NCBI GenBank assembly: GCA_003240755.1
Contig: QFNF01000005.1
Coordinates: forward strand, 1-64,000
Direction: 5' to 3'
DNA from: Sphingomonas hengshuiensis
GTDB taxonomy: Bacteria; Pseudomonadota; Alphaproteobacteria; Sphingomonadales; Sphingomonadaceae
DNA length: 64,000 nucleotides
Part shown: piece by piece, positions 55,337 to 64,000 of the stretch
Layout of the letters: each line of letters opens with the position of its first letter
Numbering within the stretch: the stretch's first letter is position 1
Notes under the pieces: model-generated
Databases searched by the model: none
Told to the model about the DNA's origin: nothing
What the model saw: the letters and a program-made list of their open reading frames with translations, nothing else
Program-made: the position numbers and the translations under genes

Positions 55337-58300
55337 CTATCCCACGGCGGCGAGCGGTGCCTTCACCGTATCGAACGCCGCGCTGGCGATACCTTGCAGC
55401 CTGCCGACGCGATCCGCAAGTTCGCCATCGATGCGAAAATCACGGCCCAGGCATACCCGTGCTTCGATTCCGTCCGTTGCCGCCACCGCGACCCAGATCT
55501 CGCCGCGCCCGCCACGCTCGCCCTGCACCAGCGCGGCCAGCGCCGGATAGGCCGCGGCATCGTCGATCGCGAGGTCGAGCCGCAGGCGCACGTCGCGCGC
55601 GATGACATCGAACGGTTTCAGCGACTTGACCGTCGCCCGTGCACTTTCGTCGCCCGCCCGCCGATCGAGTTCCAGCGTGAACAGCCCGCATCCCCCGACC
55701 TTGCCCGCCGCTTCCAGGTCGTTCGCCGGCCCTTCGTCGAAACACGTCACCGCCACCTGCCCGGTCGCATCGGACAGCGTCGCCATCATGTAGCGCTTGC
55801 CGCGCGCGGAGGTACGCCAGCGCGCGTCCTCGACCAGCGCGGCCACCGTCGCGCCGACACGTCCGCCCTCGGGCACCGCCGTTCCGGCGAGGTCGGCGAT
55901 CTTGCGCGCGCCATGCGCGCTGGCGAGATGGGCGTAGCGGTCGAGCGGATGCGCCGAGAAGTAGAAGCCGAACGCGTCCTTTTCCGCCGCGATCGCATCG
56001 GTCAGCGTCCAGTGGACGTCGGGCATCCGGATCGCCGCCTCGACCGCGCCGCTCGCCTCGCCGAACAGTCCGCCCTGCCCGCTCGACCGGTTCGCTTCGG
56101 TCCGCTGCGCCGTCGCCATCAGCGTATCGGCCAGCGCGTGGACGCCCGCGCGGTCGCCGGCGATGCTGTCGAACGCGCCCGCCGCCGCCAGCGTCTCGAT
56201 CTGTCGCTTGTTCAGCAGCTTCGGATCGACCCGTCCGGCGAAGTCGTCGAGCGAGCGGTACGGCCCCTTCGCCGCCCGCTCCTCCACCATCAGTTCCATC
56301 GCGCGTTCGCCGACGCCCTTCAACGCCGACAGCGCATAGCGTACCGCAAGGCCGCCGTCGGGCGCTTCCTCGACGCCGAAGGTCGCGTCGCTGGCATTGA
56401 TGCAGGGCGGCAGGCAGTCGATCCGCAGCCGCTTCATGTCGTCGACGAAGATCGCCAGCTTGTCGGTCTGCGCATAGTCGAACGCCATCGATGCCGCGAA
56501 GAATTCGTGCGGATGATGCGCCTTCAGCCACGCCGTCTGATAGGCGAGCAGGGCATAGGCCGCCGCGTGGCTCTTGTTGAAGCCATAGCCGGCGAACTTG
56601 TCGATCAAATCGAACAACTCGTTGGCCTTTGCTTCCCCGATCCCGTTGACCTCGGCACAGCCCTTCACAAAGATCGAGCGCTGCGCGTCCATCTCCGCCT
56701 TGACCTTCTTGCCCATCGCGCGGCGCAGCATGTCCGCGCCGCCCAGCGAATAGCCGGCCAGGATCTGCGCGGCCTGCATCACCTGTTCCTGATAGACGAA
56801 GATGCCATAGGTTTCGTTCAGGATCGGTTCGAGCAGGTCGTGGGGATAGACGATCTCCTCCCGCCCGGCCTTGCGCGCGCCGAACGACGGGATGTTGTCC
56901 ATCGGCCCCGGCCGGTACAGCGACACCAGCGCGATGATGTCGCCGAAATTGGTCGGTCGCACCGCGGTCAGCGTGCGGCGCATGCCTTCGGATTCCAACT
57001 GGAACACGCCGACCGTATCGCCGCGCTTGAGCAGGTCATAGGTTGCCGGATCGTCCCATCCCAGGCTGTCGAGATCGACGACGATCCCCCGCCGCGCCAG
57101 CAGTTCGACCGCGAATTTGAGCACCGAGAGCGTTTTGAGGCCGAGAAAGTCGAACTTCACCAGCCCCGCGCCCTCGACATATTTCATGTCGAACTGCGTG
57201 ACCGGCATGTCGGATCGCGGATCGCGGTACAGCGGCACCAGTTGCGCCAGCGGCCGGTCGCCGATCACCACGCCCGCCGCATGGGTCGAGCTGTGCCGCG
57301 GCAACCCCTCCAGCTTCATGGCGAGGTCGAGCAGCCGGCGGACATCCGCCTCGCGCTCATATTGCTGGTGCAGTTCCGACACGCCGTTGATCGCGCGCTC
57401 CAGCGTCCATGGATCGGTCGGGTGGTTCGGCACCAGCTTGGCGAGGCGGTCGACCTGGCCATAGCTCATCTGCAACACGCGGCCGGTGTCCTTCAGCACC
57501 GCGCGCGCCTTGAGCTTTCCGAAGGTGATGATCTGCGCGACCTGGTCGCGGCCATATTTCTGCTGGACGTAGCGGATCACCTCGCCGCGCCGCGTTTCGC
57601 AGAAATCGATGTCGAAATCGGGCATCGACACGCGTTCGGGATTGAGGAATCGTTCGAACAGCAGCCCCAGCTTGATCGGATCGAGATCGGTGATGGTCAG
57701 CGCCCATGCGACCGCCGACCCCGCACCCGAGCCGCGCCCCGGCCCCACCGGAATGTCATGATCCTTCGCCCATTTGATGAAGTCGGCGACGATCAGGAAA
57801 TAGCCCGGGAACCCCATCTGGCAGATGACGTCCAGTTCGAAGTCCAACCGGCTGAAATAGTCCGGAAACTTCGCTTCCAGCTCGGCTTCCGTCAGGTCGG
57901 GGATCGTGCCCGTGTCGGCCGGGGTCGGCGCGTCCTCCCACGGCGCGGGCGGATCGACCGCCACTTCGGCCCGCACCATCCCCGCCTCCAGCGCGACGAT
58001 CTTGCGCAGGCGATCGACCAGCCCGGCACGCGAATCGACGCGCAGCTTCAGCGCCTCCCCCTCGCGATCCCCGGCAAGGCTGGGCAGGATCGGCTTGCGC
58101 CTGGGTGCCGCCACCGCGCAGCGCTGGGCCACGACCAGCGTATTCGCCAGTGCCTCGGGCAGGTCGGCGAACGCCGCCCGCATGACGTCGGCGGGCTTCA
58201 GCCACGCCTCGGGCGACGAGCGCTGCCGGTCCTCGCTCGCGACATAGCTGGACGAGGCGATGCACAGCATCGCATCATGCGCGTCGTGGAAATCGGCCTC

Positions 58301-58927
58301 GGCAAAGCAGCACGGGTTGGTCGCGACCAGCGGCAGGTCGCGGGCATAGGCCAGGTCGAGCAGGTGCGGCTCGGCGCGCTGCTCGACGGCCTCGCCCCGC
58401 CGCGCGAGTTCGACATACAGCCGGTCGCCGAACAGCGCCTGCAACCGGTCGGCATAGGCGAGCGCCTCGTCGTCCCGCCCGGCGGCGAACAGCCGGGCGA
58501 TCGCACCGTCGCCCGCCCCGGTCAGCGCGACCAGCCCGTCGCTACGCCCGATCAGCGCATCGATCGGCACATGCGCCGGAATCTCGACCGGGCGATCCAG
58601 ATGCGCCATCGATACCAGCGCGCACAGATTGTCGTATCCGTGCGCGTCCTGCGCGAACACCGGCAGCCAGTCGATCTCCGGCTCCACGCCTTCGGCCCCG
58701 CCCGGCCGGGCGACGGCCAGCAGGGTGCCGACCACCGGCTGCACGCCCTGATCCTGGCATGCGTCCGAAAACGCCATCGCGGCATACAGCCCGTTGCGAT
58801 CGGCAAGCCCCGCCGCGGGAAAGCCCAGCCTGCGCGCCGCCCTGGCAATCGCCTTCGGATCGATCGCGCCCTCCAGCATGGTGAAGGACGAGAAGATACG
58901 AAGCGGTACGAACCCGGAATGCGCCAT
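55337..58927 (-). CDS. dnaE: DNA polymerase III alpha subunit
   Basis: The 1196-residue replicative polymerase. The N-terminal PHP domain begins FVPLRIFSSFTMLEGAI. The usual metal-binding His residues of this motif are Pro and Phe, so the PHP site is probably inactive, as in E. coli. Catalytic Asp437/Asp439 are in PDFDIDFC, with a third Asp later in the palm. Also seen are GPGRGSGAGSAVAWAL, the finger region FNKSHAAAYALLAYQTAW, a C-terminal OB domain (GGRVGATVAALVED) and a tau-binding tail. A full-length antisense frame is a codon-bias shadow. Confidence 0.98.
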   Translation of the reverse strand: MAHSGFVPLRIFSSFTMLEGAIDPKAIARAARRLGFPAAGLADRNGLYAAMAFSDACQDQGVQPVVGTLLAVARPGGAEGVEPEIDWLPVFAQDAHGYDNLCALVSMAHLDRPVEIPAHVPIDALIGRSDGLVALTGAGDGAIARLFAAGRDDEALAYADRLQALFGDRLYVELARRGEAVEQRAEPHLLDLAYARDLPLVATNPCCFAEADFHDAHDAMLCIASSSYVASEDRQRSSPEAWLKPADVMRAAFADLPEALANTLVVAQRCAVAAPRRKPILPSLAGDREGEALKLRVDSRAGLVDRLRKIVALEAGMVRAEVAVDPPAPWEDAPTPADTGTIPDLTEAELEAKFPDYFSRLDFELDVICQMGFPGYFLIVADFIKWAKDHDIPVGPGRGSGAGSAVAWALTITDLDPIKLGLLFERFLNPERVSMPDFDIDFCETRRGEVIRYVQQKYGRDQVAQIITFGKLKARAVLKDTGRVLQMSYGQVDRLAKLVPNHPTDPWTLERAINGVSELHQQYEREADVRRLLDLAMKLEGLPRHSSTHAAGVVIGDRPLAQLVPLYRDPRSDMPVTQFDMKYVEGAGLVKFDFLGLKTLSVLKFAVELLARRGIVVDLDSLGWDDPATYDLLKRGDTVGVFQLESEGMRRTLTAVRPTNFGDIIALVSLYRPGPMDNIPSFGARKAGREEIVYPHDLLEPILNETYGIFVYQEQVMQAAQILAGYSLGGADMLRRAMGKKVKAEMDAQRSIFVKGCAEVNGIGEAKANELFDLIDKFAGYGFNKSHAAAYALLAYQTAWLKAHHPHEFFAASMAFDYAQTDKLAIFVDDMKRLRIDCLPPCINASDATFGVEEAPDGGLAVRYALSALKGVGERAMELMVEERAAKGPYRSLDDFAGRVDPKLLNKRQIETLAAAGAFDSIAGDRAGVHALADTLMATAQRTEANRSSGQGGLFGEASGAVEAAIRMPDVHWTLTDAIAAEKDAFGFYFSAHPLDRYAHLASAHGARKIADLAGTAVPEGGRVGATVAALVEDARWRTSARGKRYMMATLSDATGQVAVTCFDEGPANDLEAAGKVGGCGLFTLELDRRAGDESARATVKSLKPFDVIARDVRLRLDLAIDDAAAYPALAALVQGERGGRGEIWVAVAATDGIEARVCLGRDFRIDGELADRVGRLQGIASAAFDTVKAPLAAVG

Positions 58928-59025
58928 CCGTCCGACGTAACCATCCGGTCATGATTCGGCCAGTGCGCTCCCCCAAGGAACCACGACGAACCGTACCCGT
59001 TCCGGCGGTACGCAGGAGGACGCAC

Positions 59026-59565
59026 ATGACCGATTTCGCACGCGACACGCATACCACCGGAACGGGCTGGGGCTGGACGCTCGCCTATGGCATCGTCTCG
59101 ATCCTCGTCGGCATCCTTGCCTTCTCCGCCCCCTTTCCCGCCACGCTTGCCGCGACGATCGTGGTCGGCTTCTTCTTTCTGGCGGGTGGCGTCGCGTCGC
59201 TGGTCGCCGGCTTTTCCAGCCGGACCAGCCACCGCGGCTATGCGGTCTTCTTCGGGATCCTGTCGGTGCTGGCGGGTGGCTATATGGTGCTGGTCCCGGT
59301 CGGCGGCGCGCTGTCGCTGACGTTGATGGCGATCCTGTGGCTGGCGGCGCGCGGGATCATGGAGCTGATCTTCGGGTTCCGGTTCAAGCGGTTGCGGGTG
59401 CCGATGCTGCTGCTCGGGGCGCTCAACCTGCTGCTGGCGATCGCGCTCTATACGACGGTGCCGTGGTCGGCGCTGACCCTGCCCGGCTATATCCTCGGCG
59501 CCAGCTTCCTGTTCGGCGGGATCGTCGCGGTCATGAACGCCTTTGCCGAGCGGCGGGGCGCATAG
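59026..59565 (+). CDS. HdeD family acid-resistance-type membrane protein
   Basis: A 179-residue protein with about six hydrophobic segments in three hairpins and no large loops. It matches the HdeD/DUF308 family by the repeated GIVSILVGILAF, GFFFLAGGVASLVAGF and GILSVLAGGYMVL pattern. In E. coli HdeD helps at high density under acid stress; here the role is an inference. A clear GCAGGAGG precedes the ATG at 59026. It is divergent from dnaE. Confidence 0.88.
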   Translation: MTDFARDTHTTGTGWGWTLAYGIVSILVGILAFSAPFPATLAATIVVGFFFLAGGVASLVAGFSSRTSHRGYAVFFGILSVLAGGYMVLVPVGGALSLTLMAILWLAARGIMELIFGFRFKRLRVPMLLLGALNLLLAIALYTTVPWSALTLPGYILGASFLFGGIVAVMNAFAERRGA

Positions 59566-59635
59566 GATCGCGGCGGCGGCGGCATCGTGGGCAATCCATC
59601 CGCGACTTCCGCCGCCCCGTGCCCGGGGCGGGCGG

Positions 59636-60121
59636 CTATCGCGCCGCCAGCGCCGCCTCGATCGCCCCGGCCAGTTCCTCGGGCTTCGTCGTCGGCGCGA
59701 ACCGCGTCACGCAGGCATCGCGCCCGACCAGAAACTTGGTGAAGTTCCACTTCACGCCCTCGCTCCCCAGCACGCCCGGCGCGGCGCGCTTGAGCGCCCG
59801 GAACAAGGGCGCCGCCCCCGCCCCGTTCACCTCCACCTTGGCGAACACCGGAAAGCTCACGGCATAGGTCAGCGAACAGAATGACGCGATCTCCGCCGCA
59901 TCGCCCGGTTCCTGCCCGCCGAACTGGTTGCACGGGAACCCCAGCACCGCGAACCCCGCCGGCCCGAACCGCCGGTGCAGCGCCTCCAGCCCGGCATATT
60001 GCGGCGTGAACCCGCACCTCGACGCGACATTGACGATCAGCAGCACCTTGCCGCGATAGTCGGCAAGCGTCGCATCACCGCCATCCGCCGTGCGGACGGC
60101 CACATCGTACAGGTCGCTCAT
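59636..60121 (-). CDS. glutathione peroxidase-family thiol peroxidase
   Basis: A 161-residue thioredoxin-fold peroxidase. The active-site Cys36 ([12 protein letters not shown]) replaces selenocysteine. The Gln of [12 protein letters not shown] and the Trp of [10 protein letters not shown] complete the catalytic tetrad. It reduces peroxides, in bacteria often with thioredoxin rather than glutathione. It overlaps the lolD stop (ATGA), an odd partnership that may be only transcriptional. Confidence 0.95.
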   Translation of the reverse strand: MSDLYDVAVRTADGGDATLADYRGKVLLIVNVASRCGFTPQYAGLEALHRRFGPAGFAVLGFPCNQFGGQEPGDAAEIASFCSLTYAVSFPVFAKVEVNGAGAAPLFRALKRAAPGVLGSEGVKWNFTKFLVGRDACVTRFAPTTKPEELAGAIEAALAAR

Positions 60122-60792
60122 CGCAGCACCCCGTCGTGCAGCCGCACCACCCGGTCCATCCGGCTGGCCAGCCGCTCGTTATGCGTCGCAACCAGCGCGG
60201 CCGAGCCCTGCCCGCGCACCAGCCGCAGGAATTCGGCGAACACCACGTCGGCGGTCGCTTCGTCCAGATTGCCGGTCGGCTCGTCCGCCAGCACCAGCGC
60301 GGGGCGATTCGACAGCGCGCGCGCCACCGCCACGCGCTGCTGCTCGCCGCCCGACAACTGGCTCGGTCGGTGGTGCAGCCGCGCGGCAAGGCCCAGCGCG
60401 CTCAGCAATTCGCCGGCCCGCGCATCGGCCTCCGCCCGCCCGGCACCGCGCACCAGTTGCGGCAGCACGACATTCTCGACCGCATTGAAATCGGGCAGCA
60501 GGTGGTGGAACTGGTAGATGAAGCCCATCCGGTCGCGCCGCACCTCGGTCCGGCGATTGGCGCCGGCCTTCGCGACCTGTTCGCCGCAGACCAGGATCTC
60601 GCCCTCGAACCCGCCTTCCAGCAGCCCGACCGCCTGCAGCAGCGTCGACTTGCCCGACCCGGACGGCCCCAGCAGCGCGACGATTTCCCCCGGCGCGACG
60701 GTCAGCTCGACGCCGCGCAGCACGTCGATCGTCGCCGACCCCTGCGTGAAGCTGCGGCGCAGACCGCGCGTCTCGAGAACCGGCTCAGTCAT
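60118..60792 (-). CDS. lolD: lipoprotein-releasing ABC transporter ATPase LolD
   Basis: The 224-residue ATPase of the complex that extracts outer-membrane lipoproteins from the inner membrane and hands them to LolA. Walker [10 protein letters not shown], the Q-loop region [17 protein letters not shown], signature [15 protein letters not shown] and Walker [14 protein letters not shown] are all intact. [12 protein letters not shown] is typical of LolD. It overlaps the permease gene by 8 bp. Confidence 0.95.
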   Translation of the reverse strand: MTEPVLETRGLRRSFTQGSATIDVLRGVELTVAPGEIVALLGPSGSGKSTLLQAVGLLEGGFEGEILVCGEQVAKAGANRRTEVRRDRMGFIYQFHHLLPDFNAVENVVLPQLVRGAGRAEADARAGELLSALGLAARLHHRPSQLSGGEQQRVAVARALSNRPALVLADEPTGNLDEATADVVFAEFLRLVRGQGSAALVATHNERLASRMDRVVRLHDGVLR

Positions 60793-62035
60793 AACGCAGC
60801 ACCTGCACGGGATCGGTATTGGCCGCCTTGAACGCCGGATACAGCGTGGCGAGGAACGAGAACAGCAGCGCGACCAGCGCGATGGTGACGATCTCGACCG
60901 GATCGACCTTCGACGGCAATTCGGTCAGGTAGCGCATCGTCGGGTCCCAGATGTCGATGCCCGTCACCGCGCCGATCGCGCCCACCACCTGCTGGCGAAA
61001 GGCGAGGAACACGAAACCCAGCACCAGCCCCGCGCCCACGCCCAGCGCGCCGATCGTCGTGCCGACCGTCATGAAGATGCGCAGCAACCCGCCGCGCGTC
61101 GCCCCCATCGTCCGGAGGATCGCGATATCGCGCGTCTTGGCGCGGACCAGCATGATGAGCGACGAGAGGATGTTGAACACCGCGATCAGGATCAGGATCG
61201 ACAACACGGTAAAGGTCACGATGCGGTCGACCGCCAGCGCCTGGAACAGCTCGCCGTTCAACTGGCGCCAGTCGACGATCTGCGCGCTGGCGACATATTT
61301 GCGCGCCAGCGGGGCGACGATGTCCTGCACCCGGTCGGGATCGGTCGTCTCCAGCTCGATCGACCCGACCGTGTCGCCGCTCAGCAGCAGCGTCTGCGCA
61401 TCCTCGATCGGCATGATGACATAGGCCTTGTCGAGGTCATAGACGCCGACCTCGATGATCGCGGCGATGCGGTACGGCACCTGGCGGATCATCGTGCCGA
61501 ACGGCGTGGTCGGTCCCTGCGGGCTGATGATCGTGATCTCGCTGCCGATGGTCACGCCCAGCGCCTGCGCCAGCCGGCTGCCGATCACCACGTTGCCGCT
61601 GCCCGGGGTCACGGCGTTCAGCGTGCCCAGCTTCACATTGTCGCGGATCGTCGGGGTGCCCCGGATATCCTCGATCCGCATGCCGCGCATCAGGATGAAT
61701 TCGGACCGGCCGTTATAAGTGGCGAACAGCGGCTGTTCGATCAGCGGCGTCGCGCTCGTGACCCCCGGCGTCCGCCGCGCCTCCGCCGCGATGGCGCGCC
61801 AGTCAGGCAGTCGGTTGTTATACCCCTGGACCAGCGCATGTCCGTTCAACCCGACGATCTTGTCGAACAGTTCCGCGCGAAAGCCGTTCATGACGCTCAT
61901 GACGATGACCAGCGCGGCGACGCCCAGCATGACCGCGACAAGGCTGATCGAGGCGACCAGCGCGATGAACGCCTCTCCCCGGCCGGGGAGCAGGTAGCGG
62001 CGGGCGATCATCCGCTCGTAACGCGATAGCAGCAT
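60785..62035 (-). CDS. lolC: lipoprotein-releasing ABC transporter permease (LolC/LolE family)
   Basis: A 416-residue FtsX-type permease. The first membrane helix is about 22-47 ([20 protein letters not shown]), the large periplasmic domain about 48-260, and three C-terminal helices lie in about 270-400. [20 protein letters not shown] is the coupling motif. Only one permease gene accompanies lolD, so the complex probably uses a homodimer, as in many alphaproteobacteria. Start at 62035. Confidence 0.94.
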   Translation of the reverse strand: MLLSRYERMIARRYLLPGRGEAFIALVASISLVAVMLGVAALVIVMSVMNGFRAELFDKIVGLNGHALVQGYNNRLPDWRAIAAEARRTPGVTSATPLIEQPLFATYNGRSEFILMRGMRIEDIRGTPTIRDNVKLGTLNAVTPGSGNVVIGSRLAQALGVTIGSEITIISPQGPTTPFGTMIRQVPYRIAAIIEVGVYDLDKAYVIMPIEDAQTLLLSGDTVGSIELETTDPDRVQDIVAPLARKYVASAQIVDWRQLNGELFQALAVDRIVTFTVLSILILIAVFNILSSLIMLVRAKTRDIAILRTMGATRGGLLRIFMTVGTTIGALGVGAGLVLGFVFLAFRQQVVGAIGAVTGIDIWDPTMRYLTELPSKVDPVEIVTIALVALLFSFLATLYPAFKAANTDPVQVLRYD

Positions 62036-62488
62036 GGGGGCGGTCGATATCCTGACACGGGGGCGTTGTTCGGCGCTGTAGGCAGGCGAAGCGCGCACGG
62101 CAATCCATGCTGTTGCCGAATCGACACATGGTTAGCAAAACCGTAGCAAAGCTGCCGCTCCCCCGGTGACACACGGCCCCGGGCATCCTACGACGACCCT
62201 ACGAAGCGCAGGCAATACAGGCCACGGTTCGGGGAGGCCAACCGGCTCCGCCCTGGAAGGGGGGAAGGGGCGTAGAAGCGGTGGCAACCAAGGGGGCTGA
62301 CGAGCGATCGTCACGCAGGCGGCCGGGCTGGCGACAGTCCGGCCGTTTGCCGTTCGGGCACCGCGCCGGGTGACGATGTCCGCTGCCGTTGCGACCTTTC
62401 TTGCCGACATCCACCCTCCCTGCCCCCCTCCCCGGCCCCCGTCCGTGAACCATCGTCGCGCGACAATTTCGCGACGTTCCGCGACCCT
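62036..62488. other. intergenic region, no credible gene
   Basis: About 450 bp between the lolC start and the hsp20 promoter. Several short frames cross it, but none has a ribosome binding site or a recognisable product. The lolC promoter should lie in the left 150 bp. I see nothing else I can name. Confidence 0.6.
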
Positions 62489-62516
62489 CTTGAACCCGCC
62501 ACACGACGAACCATAT
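62489..62516 (+). promoter_or_regulatory. sigma-32 (RpoH)-type promoter of hsp20
   Basis: CTTGAA (62489-62494) and CCATAT (62511-62516) are spaced by 16 bases, matching the alphaproteobacterial heat-shock pattern CTTG-N17/18-CYTAT closely. It lies about 97 bp before the hsp20 start, with transcription expected near 62524. The cognate sigma factor rpoH is at 34031-34936. Confidence 0.6.
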
Positions 62517-62524
62517 CGGTTCTC

Positions 62525-62612
62525 GAACGGTGCCTTCGGGGCCGTTCACGAACCGGTGTCGCGGACCTTCCGGATGCCGATCGATCAACTCGCTTCTGAT
62601 GGAGGATTTGAC
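62525..62612 (+). promoter_or_regulatory. ROSE-like RNA thermometer in the hsp20 leader
   Basis: The ~88-nt leader has a first stem GAACGG/CCGTTC (62525-62530 with 62542-62547). Next to the ribosome binding site it has a hairpin in which CTTC (62593-62596) pairs with GGAG (62601-62604) around a TGAT loop. The upstream strand includes TCGCT (62590-62594), the U-Y-GCU core of ROSE elements. It would hide the Shine-Dalgarno at low temperature. ROSE elements control small heat-shock genes in alphaproteobacteria. Confidence 0.62.
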
Positions 62613-63101
62613 ATGCGCAGCTTCGATTTCACCCCGTATCGCCGCTCGACCATCGGCTTCGACCGGCTGTTCGACCTGCTCGAAAACAACGCGCGGACGA
62701 CCACGGGCGAAAACTATCCGCCCTTCAACCTCGAACGCGTCGCCGAGGATCGCTACCGCATCACGCTGGCGGTCGCGGGCTTCAAGCGCGACGAGGTGGA
62801 GATCACCGCCCAGCAGAACCTGCTCGTCGTCTCGGGCCGCAAGGCCGACCAGACCGATGCGCAGAAGAGCGCGGTCCTGCATCTCGGCATCGCCAACCGC
62901 AGCTTCGAACGACGCTTCGAACTGGCCGATTTCATCGTCGTGGAAAGCGCCGACCTCGCCGATGGCCTGCTGACCATCGACCTGCGTCGCGAGGTGCCCG
63001 ACGCGATGAAGCCGCGCCGCGTGGCGATCGGCGAGGCGACCGCACAGCCGGTCATCGCCAACGATGCGGCCAAGGGCGACGATCCGGCGAACGCCGCGTA
63101 A
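62613..63101 (+). CDS. small heat-shock protein (Hsp20/IbpA family)
   Basis: A 162-residue alpha-crystallin-type chaperone. The N-terminus MRSFDFTPYRRSTIGFDRLF is IbpA-like. The crystallin domain (about 36-140) has YPPFNLERVAEDRYRITLAV, AGFKRDEVEITAQ, and GIANRSFERRFELADFI, ending DGLLTIDLRREVP. A C-terminal IxI/V-like part (RRVAIGE) follows. It holds unfolding proteins during heat stress. The GGAGGA ribosome binding site lies in a predicted thermometer hairpin, and the ATG at 62613 is fixed by it. Confidence 0.95.
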   Translation: MRSFDFTPYRRSTIGFDRLFDLLENNARTTTGENYPPFNLERVAEDRYRITLAVAGFKRDEVEITAQQNLLVVSGRKADQTDAQKSAVLHLGIANRSFERRFELADFIVVESADLADGLLTIDLRREVPDAMKPRRVAIGEATAQPVIANDAAKGDDPANAA

Positions 63102-63199
63102 CCCTGCGGCGCGTTGCTCCCTTGCGCGCCGTGGGCGGGCGCCCGGACCTATCTGGTTCGGGCGCCCGTTCCATTTTCGGTGAACCTACCGGCTAAACC

Positions 63200-63293
63200 G
63201 TCATTCCCGCGAAGGCGGGAATCCATATGCGCTAACGTTCGTGCTGGAGTCGCGATCGCTGCGTTTATGGATTCCCGCCTTCGCGGGAATGAC
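63200..63293. repeat. inverted repeat, GTCATTCCCGCGAAGGCG type
   Basis: Left arm GTCATTCCCGCGAAGGCGGG plus AATCCAT and right arm ATGGATTCCCGCCTTCGCGG plus GAATGAC are perfect complements over 27 bp around a 40-base centre. It is a variant of the family at 35984-36078. It lies between the convergent hsp20 and pyrG genes and could end both transcripts. Confidence 0.87.
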
Positions 63294-63327
63294 GATCAGG
63301 GTCGGAGTAAGCTGATGGCGAACGCCC

Positions 63328-64000
63328 TCAGACCAGCCGCGACTGCTTCACCGCCGCTGCGATGAAGCTCGCGAACAGCGGATGCGGATCGAACGGCTTC
63401 GACTTCAGCTCGGGGTGGAACTGCACGCCGACGAACCACGGATGGTCCGGCCGCTCGACGATTTCCGGCAGCATCCCGTCGGGCGACATGCCCGAGAATA
63501 CCAACCCGCCCGATTCGAGCATTTCGCGATAGCCGGTATTGACCTCGTAGCGATGGCGATGCCGCTCGCTGATCGTCGTGCCGCCATAGATGGAGGCGAC
63601 GACCGAATTGCCCGCCAGCGCCGCTTCATAGGCGCCCAGCCGCATCGTACCGCCCAGGTCGCCGTCCGATTCGCGCTTCTGGATGCCCTCGGGCGTCATC
63701 CATTCGGTAATCATGCCGACCACCGGTTCGTCGGTCGGGCCGAATTCGGTCGAGGACGCGGCGGCGATGCCGCCAATGTCGCGAACACCCTCGATGCACG
63801 CCATCTGCATGCCGAAACAGATGCCGAAATACGGCACCTTGCGTGTCCGCGCGAAGCGGACGCTGGCGATCTTGCCCTCCGCGCCACGTTCGCCGAACGC
63901 GCCGGGGACGAGGATCGCGTGGCACGGCTCCAGCTCGGCGGCGACCAGGTCGTGGTCCCCTTCGAACAGCTCGGCATCGATCCAGCGGATATTGACCTTC
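63328..64000 (-). CDS. pyrG: CTP synthase, C-terminal part (runs off the window)
   Basis: About 224 residues of the C-terminal half, open to the window edge; the N-terminal synthetase domain lies beyond 64000. This is the glutaminase domain: [15 protein letters not shown] and [19 protein letters not shown] with the nucleophile Cys, and [18 protein letters not shown] with the His and Glu of the triad. It converts UTP to CTP with glutamine and ATP. GICFGMQ replaces the commoner GLCLGMQ. Confidence 0.96.
   Translation of the reverse strand, partial: KVNIRWIDAELFEGDHDLVAAELEPCHAILVPGAFGERGAEGKIASVRFARTRKVPYFGICFGMQMACIEGVRDIGGIAAASSTEFGPTDEPVVGMITEWMTPEGIQKRESDGDLGGTMRLGAYEAALAGNSVVASIYGGTTISERHRHRYEVNTGYREMLESGGLVFSGMSPDGMLPEIVERPDHPWFVGVQFHPELKSKPFDPHPLFASFIAAAVKQSRLV

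Noticed and set aside
55331..58954. 1207-codon open frame antisense to dnaE
   Set aside because: A GC-rich codon-bias shadow: the amino-acid content is low-complexity Arg/Asp/Gln/His-rich and the opposite strand encodes a complete DnaE with all motifs.

Overview
The window looks like a chromosomal segment of an alphaproteobacterium of the Sphingomonas type. It is GC-rich and densely packed, with many 4-bp start/stop overlaps. It carries alphaproteobacterial markers (ChpT, RpoH with the QKKLFFNLRR box, LolCDE, MtgA, a ROSE-like thermometer). It also has sphingomonad-style intergenic inverted repeats. I see no insertion sequence, prophage, CRISPR array, plasmid function or tRNA gene. Most of it is core genome with several lineage-specific modules.

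Layout. 0.3-8.3 kb: cell-wall L,D-transpeptidases, a lipoprotein, NAD synthetase, an MpaB-type oxygenase-like protein and a biliverdin-binding bacteriophytochrome kinase. 8.3-14.0 kb: the classic ffh-rpsP-rimM-trmD-rplS translation/SRP cluster on the minus strand, split between rimM and trmD by three plus-strand genes (FAD oxidoreductase, small secreted protein, BLUF photoreceptor). 14.3-19.3 kb: a c-di-GMP enzyme, then mtaB-ftsY-yciB. 19.4-24.1 kb: SOD, then pspF divergent from a sigma-54-driven psp operon. That operon holds a small leader ORF, pspA, pspB, pspC and four more small membrane-anchored coiled-coil proteins that share a motif with PspB and PspC. 24.1-26.6 kb: SufE, a 2Fe-2S protein with a J-domain protein, RNase P RNA and an amidase. 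26.7-32.5 kb: a chemotaxis operon headed by chpT. 32.5-40.7 kb: JAMM peptidase, RluD-type synthase, rpoH, mtgA, ybaB/dnaX and an ABC-F protein. 41-55.3 kb: a fatty-acid/acyl-CoA catabolism region with two acyl-CoA ligases, three acyl-CoA dehydrogenases, a fused hydratase/dehydrogenase, a thioesterase, an APH-like kinase, an SDR and a tandem TetR regulator. 55.3-64 kb: dnaE, an HdeD-like protein, glutathione peroxidase, lolD/lolC, a heat-shock hsp20 with its own sigma-32-like promoter and RNA thermometer, and the 3' part of pyrG running off the window.

The strongest candidates for something under-described are these: (1) the enlarged psp operon (21265-24109); (2) the kinase-ACAD-SDR operon divergent from a double-headed TetR with two palindromes (49293-53682), which resembles a split bacterial ACAD10/11 4-hydroxyacyl-CoA pathway; (3) the light/flavin genes inside the otherwise conserved rimM/trmD junction. 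Functional statements are from reading motifs by eye; no database search was possible.
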